The notes under the pieces were generated by a model. It saw nothing but the letters and a program-made list of their open reading frames with translations. It was not told the DNA's origin and did no database searches. Below, piece after piece: positions 1 to 16,400 of a stretch of 64,000 nt of DNA. Source of the DNA: Istiophorus platypterus (lineage: Eukaryota > Chordata > Actinopteri > Istiophoriformes > Istiophoridae). Numbering within the stretch: the stretch's first letter is position 1; every line of letters begins with the position of its first letter. The translations under genes were made by a program, and so were the position numbers. The stretch lies in contig CM029115.1 in assembly GCA_016859345.1 (NCBI GenBank), positions 13,924,001 to 13,988,000 of the forward strand, written 5' to 3'.

Positions 1-72
1 TAATACCTTACAGCAGCACAAAAAACCCTCCACACAAAAATCTAACTATGCTGTATATTTTTTTGTTTTCAG

Positions 73-3704
<3,632 letters not shown>

Positions 3705-5372
3705 TACATCAAGCGGAGGTCATATACACTCCACCCATCCCCTCCTCTGTCACCCTGTGGGACTGGAGAGGGTTGTACAGATTCTGGAAAACAGGAGAGA
3801 GTAGAGTCTGAGGAAACAAATAAAAAAGTAAATAAATTTAAAAAAAAAAAAACAACAACAAAAAAACCCAATGCCAACTGTTGTTATAAAGATTGTACAC
3901 TCTCCTTTGCCACATTGTTTATCAAACTGCTGTTCACAGTGATGAAAGTCATATTGCTGTATCTGACAAGTGTGTAAAGCCATCAGTTCACCTCTTACTT
4001 GGTTTGATTCATGGACAAACAAGTGCCTTACCTATGAGACCAGAGGCACAGAGCTGTGTTAAACTGCAAGATGAGATGGTACAGGACGCTCTATAACCTT
4101 TAACTTTACAGCTGTTAGTACCTGATATGTACCAAATTATGGTATCCATTGGCACTTAGATTATTTTTTACTTGTCTGGTATAAAGTAGTAGCCTACATT
4201 GATGAACTTGAGTCCCTCAGTGGAGCTTGACAGAAAGTACAGTGTTAAATAAATGTATAGTTGTTTACCGCACAATATATGTTTTAGATGCTAGAGGGTT
4301 GTAAAATTAATGGTTACCTCATGTTGCATTCATGAAGCTCTTTCTCAGATGAACACTGGGCTGGAGTTTTAATTTGGTTCATTTGCTGATGTCAATTTAA
4401 AGTGAGGGAATCAGCTTTGAACTCATTTTAATGCAGAGGTGTATGCTAGTACATTAGTGCTTAACTATGTGTGAGTCTCCGGGTGAGTGGAAAGGATGAA
4501 CGTGGAAGAAGAGGGTTGTGGCTTTGTTTTGCCAGAGGCATGCTCACTGTTTTCAACAAACACAACAGAAACATTTCTGAGTTTGTTGTCCCTTTGCACT
4601 GCTTTTTTTAAATGAGTGAATACTGGTACACAGCAAGCTATCTTCCAAAAATAACATTAGAGTAATGTTATTCCCTTCATAGTACAGTGTACTTGGGAGC
4701 AAAGTGAGGAGTCACACTGCATTGCTTGAAATCAAACACCTAGTGTGACAGGAACTGAGGATTTACAGTAGTTAAATCATATGACGTATGCGAGGGTTTT
4801 TTTTTTCCCAAGCTTAAGTTATCTGGACATTTTTGATGAGATTTAAACAGAAAACACTATACATTTTACATTCAAACCTTCTTTACCTTAAAGTCATTCT
4901 TGAGGGTTGCCAACATTTTAAACTCATTTGTGCTTTTTCAAAATGTGAAAGACCAAAGTTGTTTGGCTGTCTTGACAAATTGGAAACACCACTGAAGCTG
5001 TACAAAATATGTGAATTATAATGTCAATCATGTACGTATTTAAATTCTGTCACATCTTTTTGCACCTTTTGGGAGAAACGAAAGAGACTCAGTGGAGTTG
5101 TCAGGCTCATAGCTGTTAAGCTTTTATGCTCATATCATCAATGAGTTTTAAAGCTTTTGTCACAAAGACGTGACAGCGATCACAATAGGTTACGTCACAG
5201 TTTTGTAACCATTTTCTTTTTATATTTAAGTATGCAGTAACTTTTGTACTGTACATTGCTGTAGTTTGAATGCATATTGCACTTTTTATGTTGGTCAAAA
5301 TAATGTACTGTATGTGTTAATTATGAAAATAAACATTTCTTTTACATAATAAACCATGGATCCTGTTTTGCT
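3705..5372 (+). other. ssh1: ssh1 3' untranslated region
   Basis: AT-rich sequence without a credible coding frame follows the ssh1 stop codon. Two canonical AATAAA signals at 5328-5333 and 5348-5353 lie close together and probably set the transcript end near 5370. An A-rich run sits at 3840-3868. The interval is long but of ordinary size for this family. Confidence 0.65.
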
Positions 5373-6900
5373 CTTATTTCTTCTAAGCATAATTCATTCA
5401 ACATAATTGTGTATATACTCTACAATCTGAAGTAGTTGATTTGTTAAGTCAGAGACAAACAACTTTCCTACAGGGAAATAGTGTAGAAATCAGACAAGAA
5501 CAGAAGTGGGATTATAAACTGGATCATCCTGAATTCTACAGATGCCAGTGTTCAAGATCTTTCTGAATAGGGAACCTAAGATCAGATGGAAATCAGATAT
5601 TCACCACAAAGGGGGAAATTTGAAACCAACAGACATGTATACAAGCAAAGCGAAATATCTGTGCACTGACTCGACTTTGATGGTGTGAATATCCTGACAT
5701 TACATCATTGTGCCCCCATCTGTATGCTTTGGCAGGAGAGCCATTTTCTAACAGCCAGCTTATATAACATTTGGCTTCCTGTCACTGTTTGCATGACATC
5801 AGTGAAAGACTTAAGTTATGCACTCTTGTTCCTCCTGGCCTATATGACTGTGCGTGTATGTAGAGTGAATGGTGGGCCCTGTGTCATAGCATGTAGCAGG
5901 GGCTTTGAGGTAACAAAGATGTTATTCAATGCTGTTTTGTGTAAATTGACACTAGTATTAAACATTTCAGCTTCTGTTTTTTCATACACGCACAGGAAAC
6001 CTAAGACTGGTATTTCCAGAAATGTGAAATGGAAAACCGATGTGTCTGACTACTATAAACTTGTAAACATCTAAATGACAGAGGGACTAAATAAGAAGCT
6101 CCGTAAAACTCACCATTAGTGCATGAAGAGGCCTAAGGGTTGTTTTTAGTTAATCATGATCATAAATTAGAGACACATTGGCTTTTGTCTGGACAAGCTT
6201 GAGAGTGACCTGCAACACTTTACAAACACAAAACGACCATTTGGCAGTTACAGGAGGACTAACCTCCTGTCTGTCAACACAGCAGCCTTCAGTCTATAGT
6301 CTCTGGGTGTGGGCCGGCCCCTCTTCCCCTTATTCTGCCGGTGAATTCTTGGCTGCTGAGCCTCCACTTTTGTTTTATTATCTGAGGACGTATCCTGTTT
6401 TGGATGTTACTATAGAAACTAAGAGAAACAAAAGAAAAAAGTCAGAGCTATTTTTCAGATAATTTCCCACACTGCTGGACATACCCAGGTTGGCTACAAT
6501 TACTCACCATTTATCCCAGACACAAGCATTCTTTCACCATCTCCTCGTTATCTTTACTAGGTTCCTGGCGTGAAATAGTATGAACCGTGCAGCCCATTCC
6601 TGGGTCAAGTAAGGGAAACACTCACTATATGCACTGGCCGTGTGCCATATTACATATATTTCTTTCTTCCTTGTCTTTCAATTGGATACAAAGTGAAAGG
6701 TTCACATTTACGTATCTAAAAACTCGAACAGAATGCACTCAAAACACATTCGCCATTTACCTGAATCCACACATGGAAACAGAGGAACTATTGGAATTAT
6801 GAATGATAACTTCTCCAAAGTTACTCAAAGCAGGAAAGAGTAAAGCGTCAAATCTGAGTTTCCACTGATTGTATTAGTCAAATGTGCTATGACATCACAT
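5373..6900. other. Intergenic region between ssh1 and the next gene
   Basis: No supported coding exon, RNA gene or mobile element was recognised. The 129-codon frame at 5685-6074 has no splice context or recognisable protein and is taken as chance. The right end runs into the promoter described next. Confidence 0.5.
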
Positions 6901-6945
6901 GGATGTAATATAAGGCTCCCATTTGCTTGTTCATTTGAGGGAGGA
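6890..6945 (+). promoter_or_regulatory. TATA-like promoter of the unrecognised gene
   Basis: TATAAGG at 6909-6915 lies about 30 bases upstream of the likely transcription start near 6940. A CRE/AP-1-like TGACATCA at 6890-6897 sits just upstream of it. The presumed first exon ends at a strong donor (CTG/GTAAGT) with GT at 7027-7028. Position and composition fit a regulated, non-CpG promoter, unlike the GC-rich promoter of coro1c. This is inference from motifs only. Confidence 0.45.
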
Positions 6946-7026
6946 CTGACCATCACCAAACAACCAACAAAGAGCGCTCTGTCGGTCCCGAGAGACAGTC
7001 ATCGACTCGGCTACAGCGTCTAACTG
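6940..7026 (+). other. Probable untranslated first exon of the unrecognised gene
   Basis: The interval lies between the TATA-like box and a consensus splice donor (AACTG/GTAAGT). It has no ATG that opens a useful frame. It would splice to the acceptor CTCCACAG ending at 9029, which lies six bases before a well-placed ATG. The 5' boundary is estimated from the TATA position. Confidence 0.4.
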
Positions 7027-9029
7027 GTAAGTGCCAACGCAACATATGATAGAGAACTGATATCCCATCCATAACATTGTAAGAGTAGTGAGAGAAGTCA
7101 TTAGTATGGCCTGTGCCGAGCAGGCTGTGTTATACCAATTAGAGCCGACAGTAAAGATAGATCTTCCAGATGCTGAAACTTCGGTTTGTGAGTGGTTCCT
7201 GGTTCACGTCTTAAGTCCTGTATGTCTGAGTATGTTGAGGGAGCAAAGCACATGGTCATCAAGTGATCAGCTCAGGGTATTCAGGGAGGAGAAGACAGGA
7301 TAATGGACCAGCTGTTAACAGGGATGGACCTGGCTTAGGGCAAGGGGTTCCCCACAAAGACTGATAGAGTAGGTTGAGGATAATCAATGAGTGCAAATTC
7401 CACTGAGCTCTGACAGCGGCTTTACCCTGACAAGTCCACAAAATCTGAAGAGAGGAAGAGAAAAGACAGTTCTGTAACTTGTTTTACCAGTTTCCTCACT
7501 CGTTATCTTTTTTTGTCATTTATATCTTATTTAACATGTATTTCTGCTCGCTCTCAATATCCCAGCATGAAAGACAACATGTTTGTATCTCCACCACACA
7601 GCTATGCCACCATTATACTGTGATAACATTAGCTCCCTTAGCCATGTGCACGCCTGTCAGATGATAAGACAGCAGCAGTCATATGTTGTGACACAGAGAG
7701 GGATGAGGCCATGGACAGGAAACAAACTCATGGCCCAGATCATTGTTCATTGTGCTTCGCCATCTTCTCTGCTGAGTGCTGCAGTTTAGCCGGTGAAATC
7801 TTATTATACAATTAAACAATTAGACAATCTCATGGAAAAGTTTGTTTCTGCCCCATGTTTATTTAGGTTTTTTTTTAAAAATGATAACTTCTAACATCCA
7901 TTCTCCTCCTGCTGGTGCTACTAATACTAATATAACCGCTGACTATTTTTCATCATTTTTCACCATAACTATCAAGAGAATTATCATAAGAGCAACATCT
8001 GCAGTCAGCAGCACAAGATAACGCCGCTAAACAAAATTTAGATTAATGTAATGGAGGGCTCTCCATTTATTTTTTTTAATCAGTGAATGGAATACTTACA
8101 TTAATAGAGTTGCATGTCTTCCTCATAGACAAAAAATGTGGAAACATGAAAAGACTGGATAGAATGTTGCCTAATTAATTAACTGGGTCACATGAAACCA
8201 AATCAGCAAATAAATCTGACTCCAAGAAGTGTGGCAAAACAAGTTGGATTTTAAGAAAAAGACTCGCTGGCAGACTGTCATAAGACTTTATGAACCGTCA
8301 ATACAAACAGAAAGGGATTAATCAATTAGTGAGACTCAGTGTTCCCTTTCTCCCCAGTTGCCGTGATGTTGATAATCCAAAAATGCTGATCACAGATTTT
8401 ACATATCAGTAGTGTCATACTAAGAATGAGGTTTTATGTCTCAAATGATTAATTCAATTTGAATGAGCACTAACAGTGGAAAAAATATCACATTACATAT
8501 AGTCTACGAAGAAAATAATGTTGCTGAATCACAGTCTAAAATAAAGGATTAAATTCACACTTCAGATTTTAGCAATACCTTGTGACTGTAATTTGTATTA
8601 AAGTTGATCTTCTGTGGACATTGCAAGTGCATGAGTAACCCAACAGAGGGTATACTATAGTATTTAAAGTCATAAGATACTCCAAATCACCGATTCCATG
8701 AAAATGGCTCCTGTTTGACTATGAATTGTTTGCTACATGCTACATGGTTCCCTCCCAAGACTAAAACCATTTCTAATGTGTAGACTATGATGTTAATCTC
8801 AGGGGTTTGCTCCTTTTTTTCCTCTTCTTCTGTTTCAGCAGCTTCCAGTTTTCAGTGTATAATTCAAACAGGGAATTTATAGTGGGGATGCTCAGAATTA
8901 CAGAGGTGCAGATGAGTCATGGTCCATAAGCGAAATAGAATACCTCTGTGCTGGCATTCCTAAGACGTGGCATGACTTGGGGGGATTTGGTCTTTTGTTG
9001 TGAGGTTAACACCATGTTGTTCTCCACAG
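7027..9029 (+). other. Intron 1 of the unrecognised gene
   Basis: The interval is bounded by a strong GTAAGT donor and a TTCTCCACAG acceptor. It is AT-rich and holds no recognisable exon or repeat family. Small frames at 7088-7789 show no protein character. Confidence 0.4.
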
Positions 9030-9035
9030 ACCAGT

Positions 9036-11484
9036 ATGGGACAGAACCAGGACAAACTGGAAGGGGGACAACGGGCCCTTGGTGAAGGATCGGAGAAGAC
9101 GAAGCCGTGCCCTGACTCCGGAGGTGCAGGCAGTCATGCAGGTGATGTCATGGAGGGAGGAAGCTCCTGTGAGGAGGAGGCTGGTAATGCCGTGGAAAAT
9201 TTAGTGGAGCCAGGCGCTCAGGCTCTGGATAGGAGCCCCGGACAGGAGCCAAGAACACCTTCTAGCGAGAAGTACACAAATCTGTGGGGGAGTCCTTTCA
9301 CTGCAAGGGAGGTGAGACAGGGAGGGGCCGCAGGAAAGGAGGGAGGAGGAGGAGACAGAGGCAGGACCGTTCCAGTGGTTCCACAGGAGACGGACAAGAA
9401 CCAAAAGAGTAGAGCAAGGACTGAGGAAAGCGTCACAGCATACAATCTGTTCAGTCAAATCAAGAGAGAGAAAAGGAAGACTGAGGAGGAACTTCGAACA
9501 TCCTCAAAGATCAAGATGGAGTATCAGAATGAGGGAAGCTCCCCACATGCAAGGAAACCAGATGAAAACTTCTTAGCTGGAGTTTCACGTGAAAAGCATG
9601 GCCTTGCTGTTGCCTCAGAGAAGGCAAACTCTTTTGACAACGCCGAAGAGGGCTCTGACATGATGAAGATCGGCAGATGTGGGGCTCATGCAGGAAGCGA
9701 GTTGCCGTCTGTTCAAGATCAAAATGAGGCCATGATGGCTGAAGCTCAAGATATTAAGCTCTGTGCAGGAACAGTGAGCTGCTTGAGCAAAAGGAAGGAA
9801 CTGCCTCCAGCTCAACCCCAACATCCTTTGAAAAACATTCTGCAGAAAAAGTCTCTAGTAGACATGAATGATAGCATTCACTGTAGACCTCCAAAAGAGA
9901 GAACGAAGAATAACACAAAAGAGGAAAAACTAACATATGAGGCGAAGCCAGTTTTGAATGACTACTCTTCAAGAAAACCAAAGGTCACTGACACTGATGA
10001 TCAAAGGGAGTCAGGGAGGCCTTATCTACAAATGGAAACTAGTGAAACAATAGACTCAGAATCAGTCACAAATCCAGCCTCACCGACTGAACCCAGCTCT
10101 ATTTTGGAGAAGCTACTGAAGAGAAACAAAAAGGAGGCAACCCCAGGTCTTTCTAAAATTAGACCAGTTGACACTGACAACAAGGACACCACGGATGTTC
10201 CTGTGGAGATGAATGCAAAGAGGATCCGTGACAGTGGAGCGACAGAGATATCTAGTGATAGGATTGAACAGTCAGCATGTGATGTAAGGGAGATTTTACC
10301 CTCCTCTGCAGATTCAAAAAAAACCCATTACCTTGCAACAAAGGATCAGCACATTAAAGACTTGGACGTGAAACAGAAAGACACTGCTGACAGGGTGGCC
10401 TCAGATGGACTTTGTTTCCAGTCAGGAGTAATTGGAAATACCATTAGTGAGAGCACACGCACAAAATCACATTATTCCAAAGCTGACTGTCAAAGTTCAG
10501 AGGGGCCCACTGACACAACAGATACTTCTCCAGATACAGACAACTTACAATCAGTTGTTTCACATGAAAGAATGTCACGTGATGTGAAAGGTATGATCGC
10601 TGAGGGAACTGCACCTTCTTCATTGACTGATGCAGAGTCTCCACCCACAAAAAGTGATGGGCAAATAGCAGAGTCATGCCATCATTTACTTCCTGCAGAG
10701 AAGACAGACACCAGTACTGTAAGAACACCTTTACGACTAGAGAGTGACAGTAGGAGCACCACTGATCCGCAGTTCTCTGGCTCCGAGAGAGAAGATATTC
10801 AGTCTTTGAGGAGAAAGAAGGCAAAGAACTCCACTGAGGACACTGCTGCACCAGCTGTGAATGCTCGCTCAGTTCTGGTTGCAAGCGGGACAGCTGTCTC
10901 AGAGGCCACAACCAGCATGAAGCAGGATCTCCATGTTGCACATAACACAGAAAATATAAGACAAGACCAACTTGTTAAAAAAGCTGGCAAAGAGAGGGAT
11001 GATGGTGTCTCATTGAGAGATAAATCCCAGAGCACTCCCAAATCGAGGCCTGTCTCTGAACTCATAAAGGAGACAATTCAACTGCATGAAAAGCTGCAGC
11101 ACCAGGATCGGCCAAAGCCAGCAGAAGTCAAGCTTGATGAGCAGGGCCAGTCTGTGAAGGTGGCACAGATGAAGGCGGCTTTTGACGTAGCTCAGAAGTC
11201 CCCGGACAAGTCAATTGAGAGGAAGCCATCTGTCCGAAAAGGTAAGGGCATTTAAATCTAGCTAAAAGCAATATGTGTACTGCAGTATGAATTAAGTAGA
11301 AACTGCCAGTATTGCTGAACATGCTGGGGATAACAGGATAGCAGGTTAATTAACCAGTGGGTCATTTGTGATTGAAAAAAAAAACAAAACAACAATGTGT
11401 GCTTTTCTTATACATGAACCAAGAGGTGTTGGGCCGCCAGAGCCACCACAAACACTTTCAATCAACTATAATCGGCAAGACTGA
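9036..11484 (+). CDS. Unrecognised large, polar, probably disordered protein (exons 9036-11241 and about 11426-11484)
   Basis: A single exon with acceptor AG at 9028-9029 encodes 735 codons from ATG 9036 (A at -3, G at +4). It begins MGQNQDKLEGG and reaches a consensus donor at 11242. The protein is rich in Glu, Lys, Ser, Thr and Asp, with no signal peptide, membrane segment or recognised domain. Short charged segments (YNLFSQIKREKRKTEEE; SSILEKLLKRNKKE; SELIKETIQLHEKLQ followed by VAQMKAAFDVAQK) look helical and may be conserved modules. A terminal exon starting at 11426 would add a proline-rich end (GVGPPEPPQTLS) and stop at 11482-11484; starting two bases earlier (11424) gives a different tail of similar length. 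Without splicing the frame stops at 11253-11255. A long frame with no stop, and a high AATAAA-proximal end downstream, argue that it is real. I do not recognise the family and assign no function. Confidence 0.7.
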
Positions 11485-11730
11485 AGGACATTGAAGAAAA
11501 ATAGATTAAATGATGGGATACAGATGTTTTCTGTTGTGGAAGGTCTGTATCACCCTGTATTTGTGAAATAACGCCATCTGGTGGTGCTGTAATGCATTTG
11601 TTGTACATTGTGTTCTTCGGGGGAATTGAAATATATTTTTAATATTGTAAAATGATATCTGGAACGGTAATATTATATCAGCATGTCTTTTTGTTTCAAC
11701 GTCTATAATAAACAAACTGTATAGTATAGC
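11485..11730 (+). other. Probable 3'UTR and polyadenylation site of the unrecognised gene
   Basis: AT-rich sequence after the putative terminal stop contains AATAAA at 11706-11711. It is followed by a short stretch without features before the coro1c promoter. This supports a gene that ends before coro1c rather than an alternative 5' part of coro1c. Confidence 0.45.
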
Positions 11731-12099
11731 TTATAGCCATGGACATCAGAAGCAGCCTGCATAAGAAGGGAAATCTAGGAACTACTTTCTAACATAGGAC
11801 CGTTCAGCCTTGTTTATATCTCTACATTAAATTTACCCCATCCATCATATATAAAGCCATACTCTACTAATCCAATTATTGTTGCTCCACCCTGATTTAT
11901 ATGGTGTATTACGGATCCTTCTGACTCATTAAATATGCTGTCACGGGTTAGTGAGATGCATTCGTCTATCCCTCATATAAGGAACTAAATAATTCCCTCT
12001 CAATTGATAAATAAATCCCCCCCCAAAAAAACGCCACCTTAACAAACGACACGAGATTAAAGCAGATTAAAAAAAAAAAAATTAAAACACCAAAATCGA

Positions 12100-12388
12100 A
12101 GGTGATTTTTCTCCGACCGAGAACCTTGAAGGGAGGGGGCGTGAGTTCCGCTCACCCAGAGAGCCGCCGCGATTGGCCGCCGGAGCCGTCGATCAACGGC
12201 GCCCGGGCCACTCGGTGCCCGCCAGGCCGAAGGAGTGGGCGGGGCCGGCGCCGGAGCCGGGGAAAGAGCGCAGAGAGCGAGAGGTGTCAGCACAGCGGCG
12301 GCTCGGCCACAGGGAGCGACCAAGAGGGAGACGGGCTGTGTTATAACCTTAACGGCTTTCGGGAATACTTTCATTTTCCTCTCAGAAG
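12100..12388 (+). promoter_or_regulatory. coro1c: GC-rich promoter and untranslated exon 1 of coro1c
   Basis: A CpG-rich segment contains an inverted CCAAT box (ATTGG, 12172-12176) and a GC box (GGGCGGGGCC, 12237-12246), with no TATA box. It is followed by a purine-rich leader ending at a donor (CTCAGAAG/GTAGGT; exon end 12388). The next exon in this orientation is the coro1c start-codon exon at 29283, so this is the natural first exon. The transcription start is probably near 12250-12290. High CpG content continues to about 13.1 kb, as in a CpG-island promoter. Confidence 0.65.
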
Positions 12389-13155
12389 GTAGGTTACGGG
12401 CTCTGCTGTTTGTTCAGAGATGTTTTCGCTCACTTAAGTCGGTCGCAGCGGCGGTCCTCGTTTTTTTTTTTTTTTTGTCCCCCCCCCCCCCACACTCCAC
12501 ACCTACAAGCAATCCAGACAGGGAAGTGCATGCGCTAGCTAAAATGAATCGGGATGTAACGTGAACGTTTTTAAGCTAGCGCTAGCCCTCAGCGGCGGTT
12601 GACTAGCTGACGATGCGATAAAAAAAAAAAAAAAAAAAAAGTTTCTGGCCGATAAGCGAAGACGTAGCGTGATTATTTCTTTTTTCATCTCTTTCTTTTC
12701 GGCGTCGGGTGGGTTTCGCCGGACGACCGGCGACGCGAAACGCGCCGTCGTCGTGGGTCGTTCAGCGGGGTGGGGTGGCTCTCCACAGTGCGGCAGGAAA
12801 ACTTATCTCCGGCGGATCCGCGCAGACGGAGGTGCGGGCGGCAACAACCGCGCCCTGGCCGCTGGCGTCCTGTGAGGGCGTCGATGCGGCGTCTTCACGA
12901 CCGAATAAGCGGCTCCATACATCGAAACAAACAAAATAATAATAATAATAATAATCCAAGGATTGAGTTTTTATTTTCAAAGTCAAGTATTGATTTTTCG
13001 ATTCGCAACTTTTGATCCCGATCCCGTATCCGCGCTATTCATCCAGACGCCGGGTTCAGATTTGACCCACTAACACACTGATATGGAAGATAAATGGGGG
13101 AGGAAAAAAAAAAAGGGTCACAGCGCAGAAGTGGTCGCTGCCTCCATGCTTGCGA

Positions 13156-13386
13156 CTACAAATGATACCCGGCTGGATAGATTACGGTGTTCTCCACCGG
13201 CTCTGCTTGTTTGATGATATGTAACACGTGGAAAATTGTCGGTAAGGAATTGTGAAGGATCGGTACATGTACTGCCACAGCCTCCTCTAGTAGATAGTTA
13301 TAGTCGTTGAAGGCACACAGAGGAATATCATGCTGCTGCACCTGAGCGTATCCCTGCTCATAAATGGCGGAGTCCGAGAGCACCAT
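13156..13386 (-). other. Isolated 76-codon frame of unknown status
   Basis: The frame runs from a good initiation context (CAACATGG) on the minus strand to TAG, just downstream of the coro1c CpG island. Its composition is protein-like (mixed hydrophobic and polar, few repeats; starts MVLSDSAIYEQGY). An AG-ending pyrimidine-poor stretch precedes the ATG. I recognise no family. It could be a divergent small gene, an exon of an antisense transcript, a retrocopy fragment or chance. Confidence 0.2.
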
Positions 13387-13483
13387 GTTGACAGCTGTTT
13401 TTAATTACAGCCCACTCACAGAAAACAACTGGGGTTTGATTTGATTTTATTCAAGTCAAATTAAAATAGGACTCATTATTTAC

Positions 13484-16400
13484 TAGTGTGTGTGTGTGTG
13501 TGTAGTTTGCATTCAAAGGCATATGATTCCCTGATTAGTTTGGTCTCCCTTAATATTCTATAATTAAAGTTTCCGCAACTGAACCACGTGTTGTAATTAA
13601 TATGGGTTTGCACATTAATGAATGGTTTGACAGGTATATTTAATACTGGAGTGTGTCACAAGTAGGCCTGCAATGAGGAGGGAATCTTATTCCCATTATT
13701 GACTGCTGCTTTTTAATTTTTTGATTAATAATATAGTCTTCTAAAAGGTTTTTTTTTTTTTTTTAATGTTGAAGATGACACCTTCAAATGTCCTGATTTG
13801 TCTGACTATCAGTCTAAAGCCTAGATATAATCAATTCACTATGACAAATAACAAAGTAAAGCAAATCTTCAGTTTTGAGTGGCTGGAGCGAGAGAGCATT
13901 TGGCATTGTTGGTAGATAAGATGACTTAAACAATCATTTAGTTAATTATCTTCCTCTCAATCAATTAATCGACTCATTTTTACTCAAGTATTATGAATTA
14001 GATATTAAAAAAATTAAAATTTGGCTTGGTCCTGCCTTGGAGTTGCGTGTAATCTGATTCTCAAATGCCAGTATCATTCTGGAGAAGGTCATCTGGTTGG
14101 AAATCGATCCGAAACTGGATGGTGCTCCCGTCCTCCCTTGGCCGTCAATAGTCTCTGAAGTCAAGCCCTAATGGCTGGGTTATGATCCCATTAGTCCTCC
14201 GTGTGACCCCTCTCTCTGTACACCATTACCAGCTCATTTGCTTGCTCATTATAATAGGGCAGTTTGACTTGCAGTGACCATGGTTGGTGTGCCAAAAGGG
14301 CAGCATGATTTGCATATTTGGCCCCTGTCTTGAACTAGGTTACTTAACTCCCATGTGTAATCAGCTTTGGAGTTGAAGGAATTTCCCTCGCTGAGACTCA
14401 CTATGAGATGCAGAGCAGGTGAAGGCTAAGAGAGTGACCCCAGGGTCGACAGTCAGCTGTACTACAGCTGTGTTTGGGCTTGTTAACCATTCCAGACGCA
14501 TCAACCTCTGCTGGTTGTGCTGCACTACAAGGTCTTTAGAAGTGTGTATGCAGCCTTCCTATTGCTGGGCTGGGAGAGGAAGTGGGTCAGGAAGCAGAGG
14601 GAAGCTAAGCATGAGATGTCAGGGAGTTTTTGGTTCCTATCAGCTGTGACAACTCTTGTGTGGGCGGTGGTGAACTCTTGAGTGCATTTTAACATTTTGA
14701 ACTGGTTTCAGGAAGATTTATATCCTGCATTCAGCATATCCATTACATTTATTTCATCAGTGTTGAATGAGGTCTGGTGTGGCTAAGTCGGCTCTTCCTT
14801 AATGGTGATCTCAAGTCACTGTTCTTTATTGTTCTTAACTAGTTTAGAAGTAGCAGTTCAAGCTTCAGCTTTTTCCTGTGCACTAAGGAATGTGTACATA
14901 AGATAGAAAGTAACTTAGTAATAGTTTGATATCTCTCATGTCACATCATGTGGAAAGAAGATTTAATATTTAGTCAATGCTTGGCCTCTGCATTTCAGTT
15001 CGACTCAAAGATTGCATTCTTTGAACATGTCTGACATACCCCAGTTTGTGTCTAGTCCTGTCTGTGCAAGATGTTATCTCACTGTGCTCTTTCAAAATGA
15101 CTTTCTGCCAGAAACTTTCAGAAAAAAAGTACCACAGCTTGTAAATTTAACTGACTTTTGATTCAGGTTTTGGGTGGGTTTTATTTCAGATTTATTTTTC
15201 CACACACACTGCCCAGTAGCTAAGGACAGGGGGGAAGAAACATTTCATTATCTTTCACCTGCTTAGCATATTAGTGTGTGTGTGTGTGTGTAGTTTGCAT
15301 TCAAAGGCATATGATTCCCTGATTAGTTTGGTCTCCCTTAATATTCTATAATTAAAGTTTCCGCAACTGAACCACGTGTTGTAATTAATATGGGTTTGCA
15401 CATTAATGAATGGTTTGACAGGTATATTTAATACTGGAGTGTGTCACAAGTAGGCCTGCAATGAGGAGGGAATCTTATTCCCATTATTGACTGCTGCTTT
15501 TTAATTTTTTGATTAATAATATAGTCTTCTAAAAGGTTTTTTTTTTTTTTTTAATGTTGAAGATGACACCTTCAAATGTCCTGATTTGTCTGACTATCAG
15601 TCTAAAGCCTAGATATAATCAATTCACTATGACAAAAAACAAAGTAAAGCAAATCTTCAGTTTTGAGTGGCTGGAGCGAGAGAGCATTTGGCATTGTTGG
15701 TAGATAAGATGACTTAAACAATCATTTAGTTAATTATCTTCCTCTCAATCAATTAATCGACTCATTTTTACTCAAGTATTATGAATTAGATATTAAAAAA
15801 ATTAAAATTTGGCTTGGTCCTGCCTTGGAGTTGCGTGTAATCTGATTCTCAAATGCCAGTATCATTCTGGAGAAGGTCATCTGGTTGGAAATCGATCCGA
15901 AACTGGATGGTGCTCCCGTCCTCCCTTGGCCGTCAATAGTCTCTGAAGTCAAGCCCTAATGGCTGGGTTATGATCCCATTAGTCCTCCGTGTGACCCCTC
16001 TCTCTGTACACCATTACCAGCTCATTTGCTTGCTCATTATAATAGGGCAGTTTGACTTGCAGTGACCATGGTTGGTGTGCCAAAAGGGCAGCATGATTTG
16101 CATATTTGGCCCCTGTCTTGAACTAGGTTACTTAACTCCCATGTGTAATCAGCTTTGGAGTTGAAGGAATTTCCCTCGCTGAGACTCACTATGAGATGCA
16201 GAGCAGGTGAAGGCTAAGAGAGTGACCCCAGGGTCGACAGTCAGCTGTACTACAGCTGTGTTTGGGCTTGTTAACCATTCCAGACGCATCAACCTCTGCT
16301 GGTTGTGCTGCACTACAAGGTCTTTAGAAGTGTGTATGCAGCCTTCCTATTGCTGGGCTGGGAGAGGAAGTGGGTCAGGAAGCAGAGGGAAGCTAAGCAT

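Noticed and set aside
5685..6074. 129-codon plus-strand frame after ssh1
   Set aside because: No splice context, promoter or recognisable protein pattern; AT-rich intergenic sequence.
10444..10941. 165-codon minus-strand frame
   Set aside because: Antisense to the long exon of the unrecognised gene, which has the better start, length and splice signals.
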